Made by a program: the position numbers and the translations under genes. From NCBI GenBank assembly GCA_015227615.1, contig JAALGZ010000010.1, positions 1,352,097 through 1,416,096 on the forward strand: a DNA stretch of 64,000 nucleotides. The letters run 5' to 3'. This document shows, one piece after another, positions 10,089-22,295 of the stretch. The DNA comes from Labyrinthula sp. Ha (Eukaryota; Sar; Bigyra; Labyrinthulida; Labyrinthulaceae). The notes beneath the pieces were generated by a model. That model did no database searches and was not told where the DNA came from. It saw only the letters and a list, made by a program, of their open reading frames with translations. Numbering within the stretch: position 1 is the first letter of the stretch; each line of letters starts with the position of its first letter.

Positions 10089-11357
10089 TCAACTTCTGAC
10101 TGTATTCATATATTCATTTGTCTCTATAAACTCATTCATACATTGAATACCACACCCATTGTCATTCCAATAACAATCTTCCAAAGACCCGAACTGGAAG
10201 TTGCCCTCCGTATCATAAGGAGTTATAACTCTACCCTTGCAAAATTTTTCTGCCGCGGTTCTAATCTGCCGAAATTTTATTAACTCCTTGCTGAATGTAT
10301 CATCTCCAATGTGTTGTATAGTAACCCATAGTTTATACTCGACCAAGAAATACAATATTTCATCCATGAACTCTCCTAGATTATTTATTTTGCGCCTCAT
10401 ATAAGAGTCAAAGCTTTCTGTTGTCTCTTTTGGTATAAATTGAACGCCTTTGTCATCAAAACCACTTTTCTTTGCTTTGGATACGTACAAAATGTCTCCA
10501 AAATTTAAATCCAGGAGAATCTTTAGAACAACAAGACTTTCATCAAATCTTTCCACTAACCCAATGAAGTCATATCCCATTAAAGTTTTTTCTAGGCAGC
10601 TAACTCTTTTTTCTTCGTATTTCTGAAACCAAAATCTTCTTCTGCAGTCTCTATACATTAAACTCATGTAACGAATTATGTATTCAGGTCTGAACATGTT
10701 CTCGATGTACTTAATCGCAGTACGATCCGAGAACTCCTTTCCCGTTCTAGCAAGTCCAAAATGAAATAGTTGAGATAATATTCTTTCCTCTGGGTTCCGC
10801 ACAAAAGTAAATAGAAAAGTGTTCCTTCGCAGATTCTTTTCTAGAACCTGGGGTAGGACATTTGGATGGGGCTGATGATTAGCGAGCACTCGGCATCTCT
10901 CTGGGTTTGCAAGAACTTCAGTTTTATTGGCATGTGATCTAACACCATAAAATCTTCTTTCGTTTTCATTCTGATCTGCAATCCTTCGAGTTATTCCACC
11001 AACTGTTGAGGAAGCACATTTTGGTATCTTCACATAAATGAGATTGCACTGCAATACTTTCTTGGGCCACGCTTTTAAGGAGGAGGCGTTCAATAGTGAT
11101 ATATATTTTTCATGAATTTTAAACCTCTCTAATTTTGACACAAAGTTCTTTGTTTTATAGAGAGAAGTGGAGTTCTCGTCAGTTGACTCTACTGTTAGAA
11201 GCCATTGAAGCCTTCCGTCCTCGGTAAGAGAAGCCAGTCCAACATCTTCAAACAGTAGCACAGCAAAAACAAGAACAACAACCAAAAAGCAAAACCCAAT
11301 CATTGATCTACTTTTACCATTCTTCTTTTTTTCCTTTATTACTTTTATTTTATTCAT
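10089..11357 (-). CDS. Golgi-type type II membrane carbohydrate sulfotransferase
   Basis: A 422-residue protein. A basic N-terminus (residues 1-18) precedes one membrane segment at about 19-37, the signal-anchor layout of Golgi enzymes with the catalytic domain in the lumen. The 5'-phosphosulfate-binding loop is KIPKCASST (110-118). The 3'-phosphate-binding motif is FVRNPEERILS (175-185), with the Arg and Ser expected to contact PAPS. Together these identify a PAPS-dependent carbohydrate sulfotransferase of the Sulfotransfer_2-like superfamily; the sugar acceptor cannot be told. The C-terminus is rich in Cys and probably disulfide-bonded. The frame has no intron. It converges on the remodeller gene and diverges from the glutathione peroxidase gene, with 239 bp between the two start codons. 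Confidence 0.85.
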   Translation of the reverse strand: MNKIKVIKEKKKNGKSRSMIGFCFLVVVLVFAVLLFEDVGLASLTEDGRLQWLLTVESTDENSTSLYKTKNFVSKLERFKIHEKYISLLNASSLKAWPKKVLQCNLIYVKIPKCASSTVGGITRRIADQNENERRFYGVRSHANKTEVLANPERCRVLANHQPHPNVLPQVLEKNLRRNTFLFTFVRNPEERILSQLFHFGLARTGKEFSDRTAIKYIENMFRPEYIIRYMSLMYRDCRRRFWFQKYEEKRVSCLEKTLMGYDFIGLVERFDESLVVLKILLDLNFGDILYVSKAKKSGFDDKGVQFIPKETTESFDSYMRRKINNLGEFMDEILYFLVEYKLWVTIQHIGDDTFSKELIKFRQIRTAAEKFCKGRVITPYDTEGNFQFGSLEDCYWNDNGCGIQCMNEFIETNEYMNTVRS

Positions 11358-11402
11358 CCAAGTCTAACGGATATTTTTTAATCTGCCAAGGATAACAAGT
11401 TC

Positions 11403-11560
11403 TACCGATAGGTATCGGTACTTCAACTTCCAATCGTCACAACGTATATTATCTACCGGTATTATTTGTTACCTTCTGTATTGCCAATACTGATTTTGAT
11501 ACCAAATACCTGCTAATAAATTTTATCAACCTTATTGGTAAATATTAATACCTATCGTTA
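11403..11560. mobile_element. 158-bp MITE-like element between divergent genes
   Basis: The left end TACCGATAGGTA and right end TACCTATCGTTA are inverted repeats matching at 11 of 12 positions. The left end is itself part of an 8-bp palindrome (TACCGATA GG TATCGGTA, 11403-11420). The interior repeats ATACC/GGTAT words. It fills most of the shared upstream region of the sulfotransferase and peroxidase genes. No target-site duplication was found, so an element is inferred; the repeats could instead be paired regulatory sites. Confidence 0.35.
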
Positions 11561-11596
11561 AGAAATATCATTCTTCACAGAAGGAAAGTGTCGGAT

Positions 11597-12174
11597 ATGT
11601 TGAACAGGTTAATGAAAACGTTTGGTTCACAAGGAAATCAGAGATCTACAGGATCAACGTAATAGTTTCATTTTTTTTAATTTTCAGCCCCTTTTATGAC
11701 TTTAAACTACAGAATTTGGAAAAAACTGAAACAGTTATGTTTTCAAAATACCAGAATAAAGTCTGTCTTCTAGTAAATGTAGCATCTAAGTGAGGATTGA
11801 CGGATGCTAGTTACAAGCAGCTAGTGTCCGCAGATAAAAAATATAGAGCAGAAGGATTAGAGATCTTGGGGTTCCCTTGTAACCAGTTTGGGAACCAGGA
11901 GCCAGGTTCAAAAGAGCAGATCCGCAAATTTGTCAACAAGTACGGAGTTGAATTTCAAATGTTTACTAAGATTGATGTGAATGGAAGCAACACAAATGAA
12001 ATTTGGAGATGGATGAAAAAGGAAAAAACTGGTATTTTAGGTGAGGGTTTGATCAAGTGGAACTTTACAAAGTTTCTCGTGGACATGCATGGTTTCGTGA
12101 GGTACAGATTTGAACCCAAAGACAGTGTGGATTCAATGAGACCAAAGATTGAGGAACTTTTGAATGAAGAATAA
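11597..12174 (+). CDS. selenocysteine-containing glutathione peroxidase (spliced; in-frame TGA = Sec)
   Basis: Reduces hydrogen and lipid peroxides with glutathione or thioredoxin. Exon 1 is 11597-11658, a 29-nt intron spans 11659-11687, and exon 2 is 11688-12174; together they encode 182 residues, normal for the GPX4-like monomeric class. Exon 2 opens PFYDFKLQ as the family does. It then reads NVASK-TGA-GLTDASYKQL, with TGA (11791-11793) exactly where the catalytic Cys or Sec stands. Farther on come GFPCNQFGNQEPG (the active-site Gln region) and WNFTKFLVD (the active-site Trp-Asn region). The frame is otherwise clean. A SECIS-like hairpin follows at 12184-12255, which supports true recoding rather than a nonsense mutation. 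The start could also be the in-frame ATG at 11612. It is divergent from the sulfotransferase gene. Confidence 0.85.
11659..11687 (+). other. 29-nt spliceosomal intron in the glutathione peroxidase gene
   Basis: Begins GTAATAG and ends TTTTCAG after a T-rich tract. Removing it joins codon AC|C and puts the ATG exon in frame with the conserved PFYDF start. It resembles the 31-nt intron of the adenylate kinase gene. No transcript evidence is available. Confidence 0.75.
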
Positions 12175-12183
12175 AGAAAATAA

Positions 12184-12255
12184 GCAAAATGGAAGAGGCT
12201 TGATGACGAAGAACTGTGAAAGTTATACTGTAGTTTTTCTGAGAAGGTTCCTTGC
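12184..12255 (+). promoter_or_regulatory. SECIS element (selenocysteine insertion) in the 3' UTR
   Basis: Folded by hand. The core is ATGA at 12203-12206 against TGAG at 12240-12243, which gives the non-Watson-Crick G.A/A.G pairs of a SECIS. Helix II is GAAGAACT (12208-12215) with AGTTTTTC (12232-12239), 8 bp with one G-U pair. The unpaired AA is at 12219-12220, 12 nt after the ATGA, the normal spacing. AGT/ACT (12221-12223/12227-12229) could form the small apical stem of a type 2 SECIS. The lower stem uses GCAA/TTGC, GGAA/TTCC and CTT/AAG. It starts 9 bases after the stop codon, a short but possible distance. Confidence 0.75.
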
Positions 12256-15200
12256 AGAGTGCTTTTTGTGGCTTTTTTGCTCGAAGCCACACATCGGATT
12301 CTGTTTTGGAGCTAAATCTTCTTCCATTTGGCTGTAATATCTTAAGAAATTAGATTCAAATATTTTCTGTAACTTTCAGCTTTCCATTCGTCTATCCAAA
12401 CCGCAAGGATTAGACTTGGGTCTTGGAGTAGAAGAAGTTTGTCATTACTTTTAGTATGTATAGTGAAAAGGAAGGTATTTGACAATAAACAAATGTCAGA
12501 AGGAAGCAGTTCTATTGACTTATATTGATACAAGATTTAATCCCACGCATTTTCTTAATTCAGGTTGGATTTAGTTTGGTTACAGAAGGCATCTTCTAAA
12601 TCCTTTGTTTCAAAGGTCTTTTAGGCAAATAGTCACCCCCCCAGATTATGTTTTTTATTGCTTTAGAGTATCATAGTCCACTTTTTTTTTGGATAATTGG
12701 ATTTCCCAAGAAACAGATTTTCCAAAATTATAATATCAAGAACCAGTGGAATGCAGGAAAAATCACAACATGTTGAAAGATTGAAGAACCACAATGATTA
12801 AGACATGAGCCAGGTAAGAATGTCCATAGATGTGAAAAGGATGTGCATAGGTACATAAAAAATCCCGGAAATAACTAAAATATTTAAGCTCTTTCTCTTG
12901 TCAGATCATCGGAGTGTGGAAAGAAAACTTTCCTAAAAAATGTTGGAAACGAAAACTAATGAAGAATACAGAAACAACTGAAAAAGAAACAAAACCTGGA
13001 AGAGCAACTATAACAAGTATATTATCTCAAGTTATTACATTTTACTTAGAAATGGAAAGGGGGCTACAGTGTGAACTTTAGGGCGCTTTCTCCACCAACA
13101 ATGTTTCTGCTGAATGAGATGGCATAAAGCTATGTTGCTTTGATATTAGTGAATGGAATGAATACATTTAAAGAGTTCAAATTAAGTCAACACAAAAGTT
13201 AAAGTAAGTTTTATAAAGTAATATAACTTATTTCTTGGATGGGTACATGTGAAATGCTCAAGTGGTGTTGTATTTTTGGATGGGAGAGGGTTATTGGGTA
13301 CTATTTTTGGATTTGGAAGAGGTACGTGTCTAAGGGTTTGCTGAGGGGCATAGGGATCAGATCTTTTCTTTCTTAGGTTTGTATGCTACATAATTTTTGT
13401 GCTGTTGATTTATTTCTTTTGAGGTTTGGCTTTTCGTCATACGGGGCACCATAAAAAGAATATGGTTTTTATTTGGATGGAGTTTTGAATTTTACTTTAC
13501 ACTGAAAAAATGACTTATATTTTGTATGGGGCCATTGTTTCTATAATTTACTCAGAGAAAAGTTTCACTTATATTATTGACGAGGAATTGAATGTTAGGT
13601 TTGTTCAAACAGAGAAAGTAAGCGAATTAAAGTATTTTTCATTTTACAAGAGGTTTTGGATTGTTTTTCGAACAGTATTGAATACCATGATGCTGTCTAC
13701 AGCTAGTGTTTTTGTTAAGAAAAACTAAATCAAGTCCTTAGCTTAGCTTGAATGAGTACGTGGGGAACCTTCAATATGGTTTGGGTTAGAGATCACTGTA
13801 TAGGCTACTAACTCCAATGGTATGGATGAGTAAAAAGGAAAACGTCATAAAGCTACATCAAATATTAGCTCAACTTACTCTGTGACCCTCCTTCATCTGT
13901 TTTGAGTCTCAGTTTTCTTTTCCGAGGTGTGCTCAAGCTTATTGATGATTCCTATGGTAAGGATGAATCAAAATCCAAGAATACTCCATCTTGATTATTC
14001 TTTAGAGTAACTTGTATCTTCATTACTATTGCATGGGCCTATTTCCACCATTCACCAATTTTCCTTGCTTCAATGCATAATTCCTTGCAGGCCAAAAATA
14101 GTTACGCTTACTTTGCAGATGGGTAAGATTGCGCCTTAGACATCTTGAATAATGATACATAGGGTTAGAACTTCAATCCTTCTATGCTTGATATTTCTAT
14201 TCTTTCCCACTATTTCCAAGCAGGAACAGAGACGTGATGTCTATGAAAATCCCATCTAGATTGCAGAGTTGACTGTTATATGCACTTTCGATTCTCTTCG
14301 TATCTAATACGTGCATGGTGCCTGCAAGACAAGCTCAAGCTAAGTCAGAAGAAGCCAGGGAATATTGAGTATAAAATCTCATGCACCAAATGAAGTTCAA
14401 TATGGAATTCAACCCATTCTGTTACAATGGGACTGCAGTTTTCATTGTATAAGCTCATGTAGCAAGAAAATTCTATTTTGATCACTGGTTTATTAGAGTT
14501 TGTAGCTCATTGTACATTTCAGCTTTTTTCGCTGTGATCTTTTATGTTAGACAACGTTTGATGCAGACACCTTTCTATTATTTAATAATAACATCGTAGA
14601 AGTTTTTCTGGAGTTTTGGACTTCAATGTCAGTTTTAATGCACCCCCTTACTTTCAATATTGAATTAAGTTACTCAATCTTTTAGCTAATTTTATGAGAA
14701 ATAGTAAAATTTTGCTAGTCGGGGACCAATGTAGTATTATTTTTTTTCTTGTGAAACTTCTTAGATAGTTTTACTAAGGAGTGCATAACATGTAATGAAG
14801 ATTAGTTTCAGGAGCTGGTCTCAAATCGTACTAATTAGAAGTAATTTTTGAAATTGACCTTAAACTGCAGAAGCTTTTACCAGATAATATTTTAAAGTTG
14901 AGCCCAATAAGGCTGCAAAATGTTTAATTACTTTCACATGAGTGGTTCATAATTATGTCAGAATCCTTCATTCAGCTTAAAATAAAATGTACAAGTTGCA
15001 TGTTGGAGAAGATGTATACTTAATTCTTCAGAACCTGAATTTATCCTCTTTTCACAGAAAAAATAAATAGAGATATGTGATTCTACATGTTCCCGAAATA
15101 TAGCAATAGAGAATATAATGAGTATATGCGGGTAAGAAATTGCACCTATATTAGCGTTATATCGAGAAAAAGTTATAAATAATATTCTGAAGATAACTAA

Positions 15201-16260
15201 GATAGAAGGATCTGAAATGAGTTTCTAAATATTTCTAAATAGTATAATAAGAATAAAGTTATTACTTATGACGTTTTTTCTTTGTACATAACAGAAAATG
15301 CAAGGTTAAAAGTAATTCTGGAGAAAAATTTTTACTCACAAATAAATAAATATATGTAATATGTTGATTATATTCTTTTGTTAGCTTGCCCCTGCATAAG
15401 ATCTAAGGAGGGCAATAATACCTGATATGAAACTTATTTTATGTTTCTAAGAAGAAGAATTTAGAGTAGAAATACCGCAACGATATTTTCATTGACCATT
15501 ATCTTTTCATTTTAGATAATAATTCTTGCAGGTTCTTTGTTAGAGTAATATTAAAATCCCATTCTTGGTTTTAGGTGAAATTAAAGTTTGTTGCTACCGG
15601 GAATACTTTTAACTACCATAGAATCTTATATATATACATTCAAGAACAAACTATCTATACCAACTTTAATCACAATTCTTCTTAGAACACTTTGCAATAT
15701 GTCGCAATACAGAATCTTTTATTTTTCTGTTTACGTTATCTAATTCTTGATTCCATTAGCCAAAAAAGTATTTATATATTGGAGCAGACACAAAGTATTA
15801 TTAATTTCAATTTAATATACCTGCTTATATAGGCTTATTTATTTAACATTGGGAATATTCTCCTAGTGGATAGGTAGTTATGATGCCTCTGGAACTAAAG
15901 CCATTTATTCTTGCCCATACTGAAAGTGAAGTTGGAATACAATCATGATGTACTTATTGTATGTTCTTTTTATAAAATGATATTTTTCTGGAAGAAATTG
16001 ATAAATATGTATTTTCGTAAAAAGACATTAAAAAAATACCATAAACGATCATTATGTATCTTAAACTAGATGCTGGCTAGGCACTCTTATTTAGTTGGTA
16101 TTTTTTCGTTCAATCTCATAATTACTTTGTAGATTAAACTTGTATTGAGAATTGACAAAAACCTAGCAAATCTGATGTACCCTAGAGAAACCTTAATTTT
16201 TGGAATTAAACTTAACTGCCGTAAAACTTAGACCGACATAATCGTCTTGGAATATTTAAT
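12256..16260. other. gene-free AT-rich stretch
   Basis: No supported gene. It holds a C7 run at 12636-12642 and a slightly more GC-rich patch at about 13740-14450, in which I recognised no product. Short open frames here are no longer than chance allows. Confidence 0.55.
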
Positions 16261-19200
16261 TTAACATTATATCCATAAAAACTATTATCCTTTTAGTCGG
16301 AATTGAACCGACAATTATAGTATCGCGCTCTCCTCGTGATATTTTGGTATGTTGATTATTCACAATTAGGTATCGAATTAGATGAAATGTATTAATAATG
16401 CTTTGGTCCTTGTCTTGATTGTGATTATCAATAATAGAGTTGGGAGTTTTGCTTCACTTAAACGATACTCTTTTCTTTCTAACAAAAAATTGATTATCAA
16501 TAATCGATTGAAATATTTTGTTAATATTAATATCTTTAAATGCGAGAAAATTGTCAAAGGAACTATTGATAAATTATGAATAAGTCAAATAGAAGCTTTA
16601 TTTACCAAAGATTACTGATATAAATTATAAGTACTAGCTGTAATATGAATCAAAATTCGGGATCTGTCATTGACTTTAGAAAAAACTTTTTTTAATATTA
16701 TATGCTTCTCAAACAAGGTTATTACGTGCTAAGCAAACTGTATTAAAAATTAATGATATGTTACTTTAGCAATGCTTAAGATAACTCTTTAAATTTATTG
16801 GGTGATTTACAAGGTCTTTGGAAAGTATTTGTGCATCTTCAACTACTAAATGCAAATCCTTATAATGCCGTAGCAATTTTTATAAAATTAAATGATTACC
16901 AACCATAGTACTTTTTACAATTTCCCGGAGGGAATTAACTGCAATGAGTTTATGCTTAAATGATCCAAATTGGTCGTTAATCATAGCAATAATCAAAACC
17001 ACAATTATCTGTGCAAGAACATATAAGTTGTTCATTATGAGTGAGAACTTTCTGGATTTTTGGCGATTATTGCACTCAGGTACTCCCATTTTAATGGAAA
17101 AAAAACCTAGAAGACCTTGCTTACATGTTTTTCAATTTTACTTGTGATACATGTATTCATAGAAATGAGATACTATATTCTTATTCTGAGGCTCCCTGGC
17201 TCCAACTCCTAGCACAAAATTAAGAAGATCAAAACTAAATGGTGTAATATTAGGTAATTAAAGGACTTGGCATCGTCATTGTAGATATAACAATCTCAAA
17301 GCTATATTCTATTGTTGATAATAGTTCGGCAGCTCATTTATCTTAACATAAATGTTTTTGAATTTCAGGCAAAAATAAGGCAAGGCACATAAAAAATAAA
17401 ATACATATTCAGGTTGCAGAAAAGGCATGGGATATCAAATATCTTTGGGTTCGCTTTTAGTTTGCTGAAATAGCTGAGATATTCTTTAATAATCTCAACT
17501 TTTCTTGGCAACTTGGTACTCCCTAGCTCATGATTGAGCCGGATATAGCTTAAATATTTTTATCACACGCGCAAATAACCTGATTCTAAGTGTTATACTT
17601 CCCTCAGTTATACTCATTTCTTTCATTTTTGTGATGAGACTAAAACCAATCCATGATTTTGGTAGAAGTGGTTATTGCCTTGAATAGAGATATCAGAAGC
17701 TAGAATGATACACATATTTAAGGTTTTTGGATGGTTTTTCTTAGTTTCTGAGCATTTATGCTCAAAAGCATCCAATAGCCAAACAATTCGCGGATGAAGA
17801 GATTATTTATTGTTCTTCGTGGTTTTCTGTAGCTATGTTTCTTCTTGTTTTGGTAAGTGACTAAGAAGAACCGTTTAAGCAAAAACTTAGTTTAAATTAA
17901 GTAGCCCAAATATCGCGATGGTACACTATTTGTGCTTTTTATTACAATATTCTTCCGAGTTAGAAACGTCTCTGAATTTTGTTTATCGCTTTTATTACAT
18001 TAGTACCGTGACATACTAGTAATTACATAAGGTGACGGTAAATTTCAAGCCTTTTTGTTAATTCCCGAGATTCTAAATTCCTTCTCTAAAATAAAATCAA
18101 AACCAAAGAAGTTCAGTTAAAAAATAAGGACACATGTTTCTACAAATAGTACAATGATGCATAAGCCATTAAAAAGAGATCATTTAAACTTACGAGATAC
18201 AATGACTAGCAGAAAACTGAAACTTTGAATTTGGCTTCGAGTTGAAGATTTTCTTCAGATTGAATTTACAAGGTTGTGTATTTTTGTAAGAAAATTAAAT
18301 AGGCTATCTGGGGGTAGAAAAACATGTTTCGATAATGAGGAAATTGAAAAATTTTATTAATATTTCACGCGGGTTTTATGGTCCATTCTTAATACTATGT
18401 TTGTTCCATGTATCTAGAAATTAGAAATTACTTCGAAAAGGGAGTTGCATTTTTTCCTAAGTACGTCAGAAAACTTGCTATAATACCACTACTTCAAAAA
18501 CTAAGACTTATTCCTTATTTAATAAAAAAAGCGTAATTATCGTATAAACATACATATATATATTCCAGGATATTTTAACAGGTGTAAAAGTCTAAGACAT
18601 GTATTCTTATACAGGAATGTGTAATAATATGAAAGTGCTTTGTATAATTAAAACTAAAAAAAACTAAAAATTTTAGCTATTTCTCACCTAAATTACTTGA
18701 AGTTATTTTAGATTAGCCTAGAGTCTAGTTTTGTTTTACTTAATCAATCTGAAGCTCAAATTGGACTATTGTAGAGTTGGGTTGGAAACCAAGTCAAACT
18801 TTGCCAAATGACTATTGTTGAGATTAATAGGGAGTCCATTGGAGTCTTTAATAAAGCTCATATAAATCCTAAAATAACTATAACTCGACGTAGAAACAGT
18901 TATTTGCAGTATCTCATTACTTAACATCATCTACTCAGGAATAGTTGAACTCTAAGAGTCTCCATTTTTAGTGATTCTTAAAACTTAGAAATAGAATATA
19001 TTGTTAAGAATTCTCTACAGAACACTTAAATTCCCGTATAAACGTGTTTTTAGATATAAATATAACCATTATTTTGACTCGCTAGGCTCTTAAGCTGTAG
19101 ACAAATATTTTTTAGGTATTTCACGGAATTAACTTGATAAAAACAGCATTATGCCCCAATATCAACAATGGCAAGAAATATTTAGATTTTTTCAAACTAT

Positions 19201-22200
19201 TTTCTAGAGTACATTGCATATTTCTTAATATTTGGATGATATATAAAGCAATAATTTAAAGTGGTGTATTCAAACTGAGAGGTTAAATATTATGACTTGG
19301 GTAGATTTTGAAGATTCGGTTTTTATTTCCGAGCATTAACACAACTACATTTAAATAGGGCACCAAATCTTTAGTAAATTATCCGTAATCTGGCTAGGTA
19401 ATTTGTTAGATGACTTGAAGAATCAGATTATCTACGTAGTTTGCATAGGCAAAATAGCGTTTGAGCATATTCTAAGGTCATCATATTTAGGCCATACTGC
19501 TTAAAAACCTTAACCTTATTTATGCTATAAAATTCTCATGGCTTTAAAACATTGTCGAAGTATTTTCTGGTTACAATTAAGGATACGAAGTATACAATTA
19601 AGGATATCTTAGGTAAGATTTAGAATATGAAGTAGCAAATACTATATACATATTTTCATTTATTCAATTTTTTTTATATTTTATGTTTTTCTTCTCTAAT
19701 AACTTCCTAGGTAATATTTATAAAAATTTAATAGTTCTAATTCTGTGAATGACATTTGAGAAACTAGATTTACACATTTATAGTTCTAACTGAATTTTCC
19801 AAAAATACTTGAATACAGTTCTAAATCACCCCGTAGTAGTAAATACGACAAGAGAAATTGCTTGGTCAAATTCTCAAATTTCAAACTGAGGTTGCCTTGG
19901 ATAACGTAAACATGTGCTATAGCTTTTTATCCTTTGTTTCCTTAGTTGTGAGAAACAAATATGCTGATTACCAGTGTTTCTTGTATTTGATTATACCTTT
20001 ATCATTTTAAGCCCTCAGAAGTCATGTAGATGAAACAATATGTATATATATAAATTAAAAAATTGTTATTATGAATGTATTTTTCTAATTTGGACATTTA
20101 CCAATTATTTGAGCTAGAAAATCTTAATTGATCTTAATTAAAAACTTTTCACAAAGTTCTACCATATTTTTTTGAGTTTTTAAATGCTTCAAGGTACTTA
20201 AAAATAATAACTTTCTTGTTACTGAAAAAAATGACCTTTGAAAATATCATTCTGATTAAAGTTTTTCACTGTTGCTATTTCCTTTAAGATCTCAACTCTT
20301 GAAAGAAAAAATTCAGTGAAAAAACAATCCACTAGGTCATTATGTTGAAAATAGCAGTATGTGAGTCTTTAATTAGATATTTTGTAATTAGTAGCTCAGA
20401 CTTACTCCTGTTATTCTATTAGATTGGTAGCATTGCCTTCTATAACATGTATAGCCTCATCAATAACGTTGCTATCTTATCAAAGTTTAAAAAATTGTTG
20501 GTAGAGTTTTCTGAATAGGGTATTGTAGCACCATTTTATGAACCGGAATTTAGCCATAATATTTATATATATATATATATATACATATATAAGGCATAAT
20601 CTAGAATTAATGGAGAGTGGTTAAGGATGCCAGTAATGAACCAAAGTAACAGAAAATTTTGACAATATTAGTTCTGGAATATCTAGATCTAGGGTTTGCT
20701 GAATATTCAATTCTCGGTCTAGAAAGGCTTCTCGACCTAATTCTCCATATCGGGGTTAACCATTTTATTTTATCGTGGAATTCTAAGTAAGTTCTGAGGT
20801 TTTATGGCTTAATTTGACTGTTTCCAAGTGATTTTAAAGCCAATTTGAGTTATCTTTTTTATTATCATGAGGATCATATGAGGTATTGGTCATTTAACTC
20901 AAATATTATTGGAGGCATCGTGTTACACAAAACTAACTCTAGTAACTTTTCCAGGAAAATAATCCGCAATGTAGATACTGAAGCCAAAGTAATTCACTTT
21001 CTTAGTTGAGTCTTGATAATTTTCGCTCCAAATATACCCTCTTTTCAAGCTTATATGTGTTTTATAGATTATTTTAAATCCCAAGCATATATGATTAATG
21101 AGAAAGAAATATTAAAAGTATCGTTGTGCACAATAACCTCTCGTTATGCCATGAGAGTTATGTTTATCCAACATCATTTTTGAGAAGGTTAAGTAAGCTC
21201 ATTGAACGTGTCCAATCCCAACCTTTTTGGTATAAATACTTCGAGACTCAAAACAAAATAGGCTAAAATTTAATTATCAATTAAAAGAACTGTTTATACC
21301 TTACTTTTGTATGAAAGAGAATACAAATGATGCGAGCATCTAAAATAGAACGGCAAGAGTTTCAACTGTCGATAATAATTAAATAAAAATTGGAAGTTCA
21401 GAACCCACGAAGAGCGAAAGAAGATGAATAAAATATTCTTCGTATACCCCGGTGTAACCATGAACAAGAACGTGATAAGCACCTTCATGACTTTTAAAAA
21501 TTGAATAAAATGTACGTTTGTGCTAGGGTTTCTGAATTTTACTGAGAAGGTGTCACCATCTTTGAAATGTTAAGATCAGTGATGCTCACTTGATATCGTT
21601 TGAATTTTTTCATATCCCAATCTGGTAGGATTGATACGTGGATGCTAAAATTATAGAAAAATTTTCGAGATGCTGACAATAGTGGGAAACTAGGAACACA
21701 CTCAGGGCCTTCCACAAAATACCCAAAATTAAGTTGTTTTTGTCCAAAAAATATTTTTTTGTTTGAACTACACCTTATTATCGAGAGTTAACGAGATCAG
21801 AAGTAAAGTTAAGTTATGGTTAAACTTTGACACTATAATATTTATTTATATGAACAAAAGAGAAAGGCTATTTAAGGCCCTTAAAGCTTACGCTTTTTTA
21901 CTATTGTCAACATTCTTGCCATAGGAACAACTTCCATAAAGTATTTTTTTTCACTCTGTAATCCATTAACCTCATCTTATTGGCCATCATCGAAACCTGT
22001 AAGTTTTTTTTTAATAGCAAAAAAAAAACGCTGCGATGCATGAAAACTTAGTGATTTGTTTTCAAAATACAAATCTGTTTAAATTGGCATACACCATCCA
22101 ATTTCTATTGTCAGTAAAGATCACATTTTACTGGCTAATAAATTTTTCTACATTGCACGATGTCACCGGAATGAAGGTCATATATACATGTATACTCTTT

Positions 22201-22290
22201 TTTGTAAATTCTCTAGTCTAAACACCGAGTTCTGAAAGCACAGAATCATTAGGTGGCGTATTGGTACCTTCTTCAGTGGAGCCTAGCTAT
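16261..22290. other. gene-free AT-rich stretch with a (TA)n tract
   Basis: No gene is supported over about 6 kb. A tRNA T-arm-like hairpin lies at 16296-16312 (minus strand) without a matching acceptor stem. A TA-dinucleotide tract lies near 20570. Composition is uniformly AT-rich. Confidence 0.55.
20564..20590. repeat. (TA)n microsatellite
   Basis: Alternating TA for about 27 bases, with one C interruption near 20584. Confidence 0.85.
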
Positions 22291-22295
22291 AATCT

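Noticed and set aside
11791-11793. TGA as a nonsense mutation making the peroxidase a pseudogene
   Set aside because: It lies exactly at the catalytic residue, the rest of the frame is clean and conserved, and a SECIS-like hairpin follows.
16296-16312. tRNA gene on the minus strand (perfect 5-bp T-arm GTCGG/CCGAC with TTCAATT loop)
   Set aside because: The following TAAAAGG has no matching 5' acceptor strand within 80 bases, and no convincing D-arm or anticodon arm was found. It may be an organellar tRNA fragment or chance.
16382-17147. Organelle-derived insertion (NUMT/NUPT) around the T-arm hairpin
   Set aside because: Translations on both strands gave no recognisable organellar protein. 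Composition does not differ from the surroundings.
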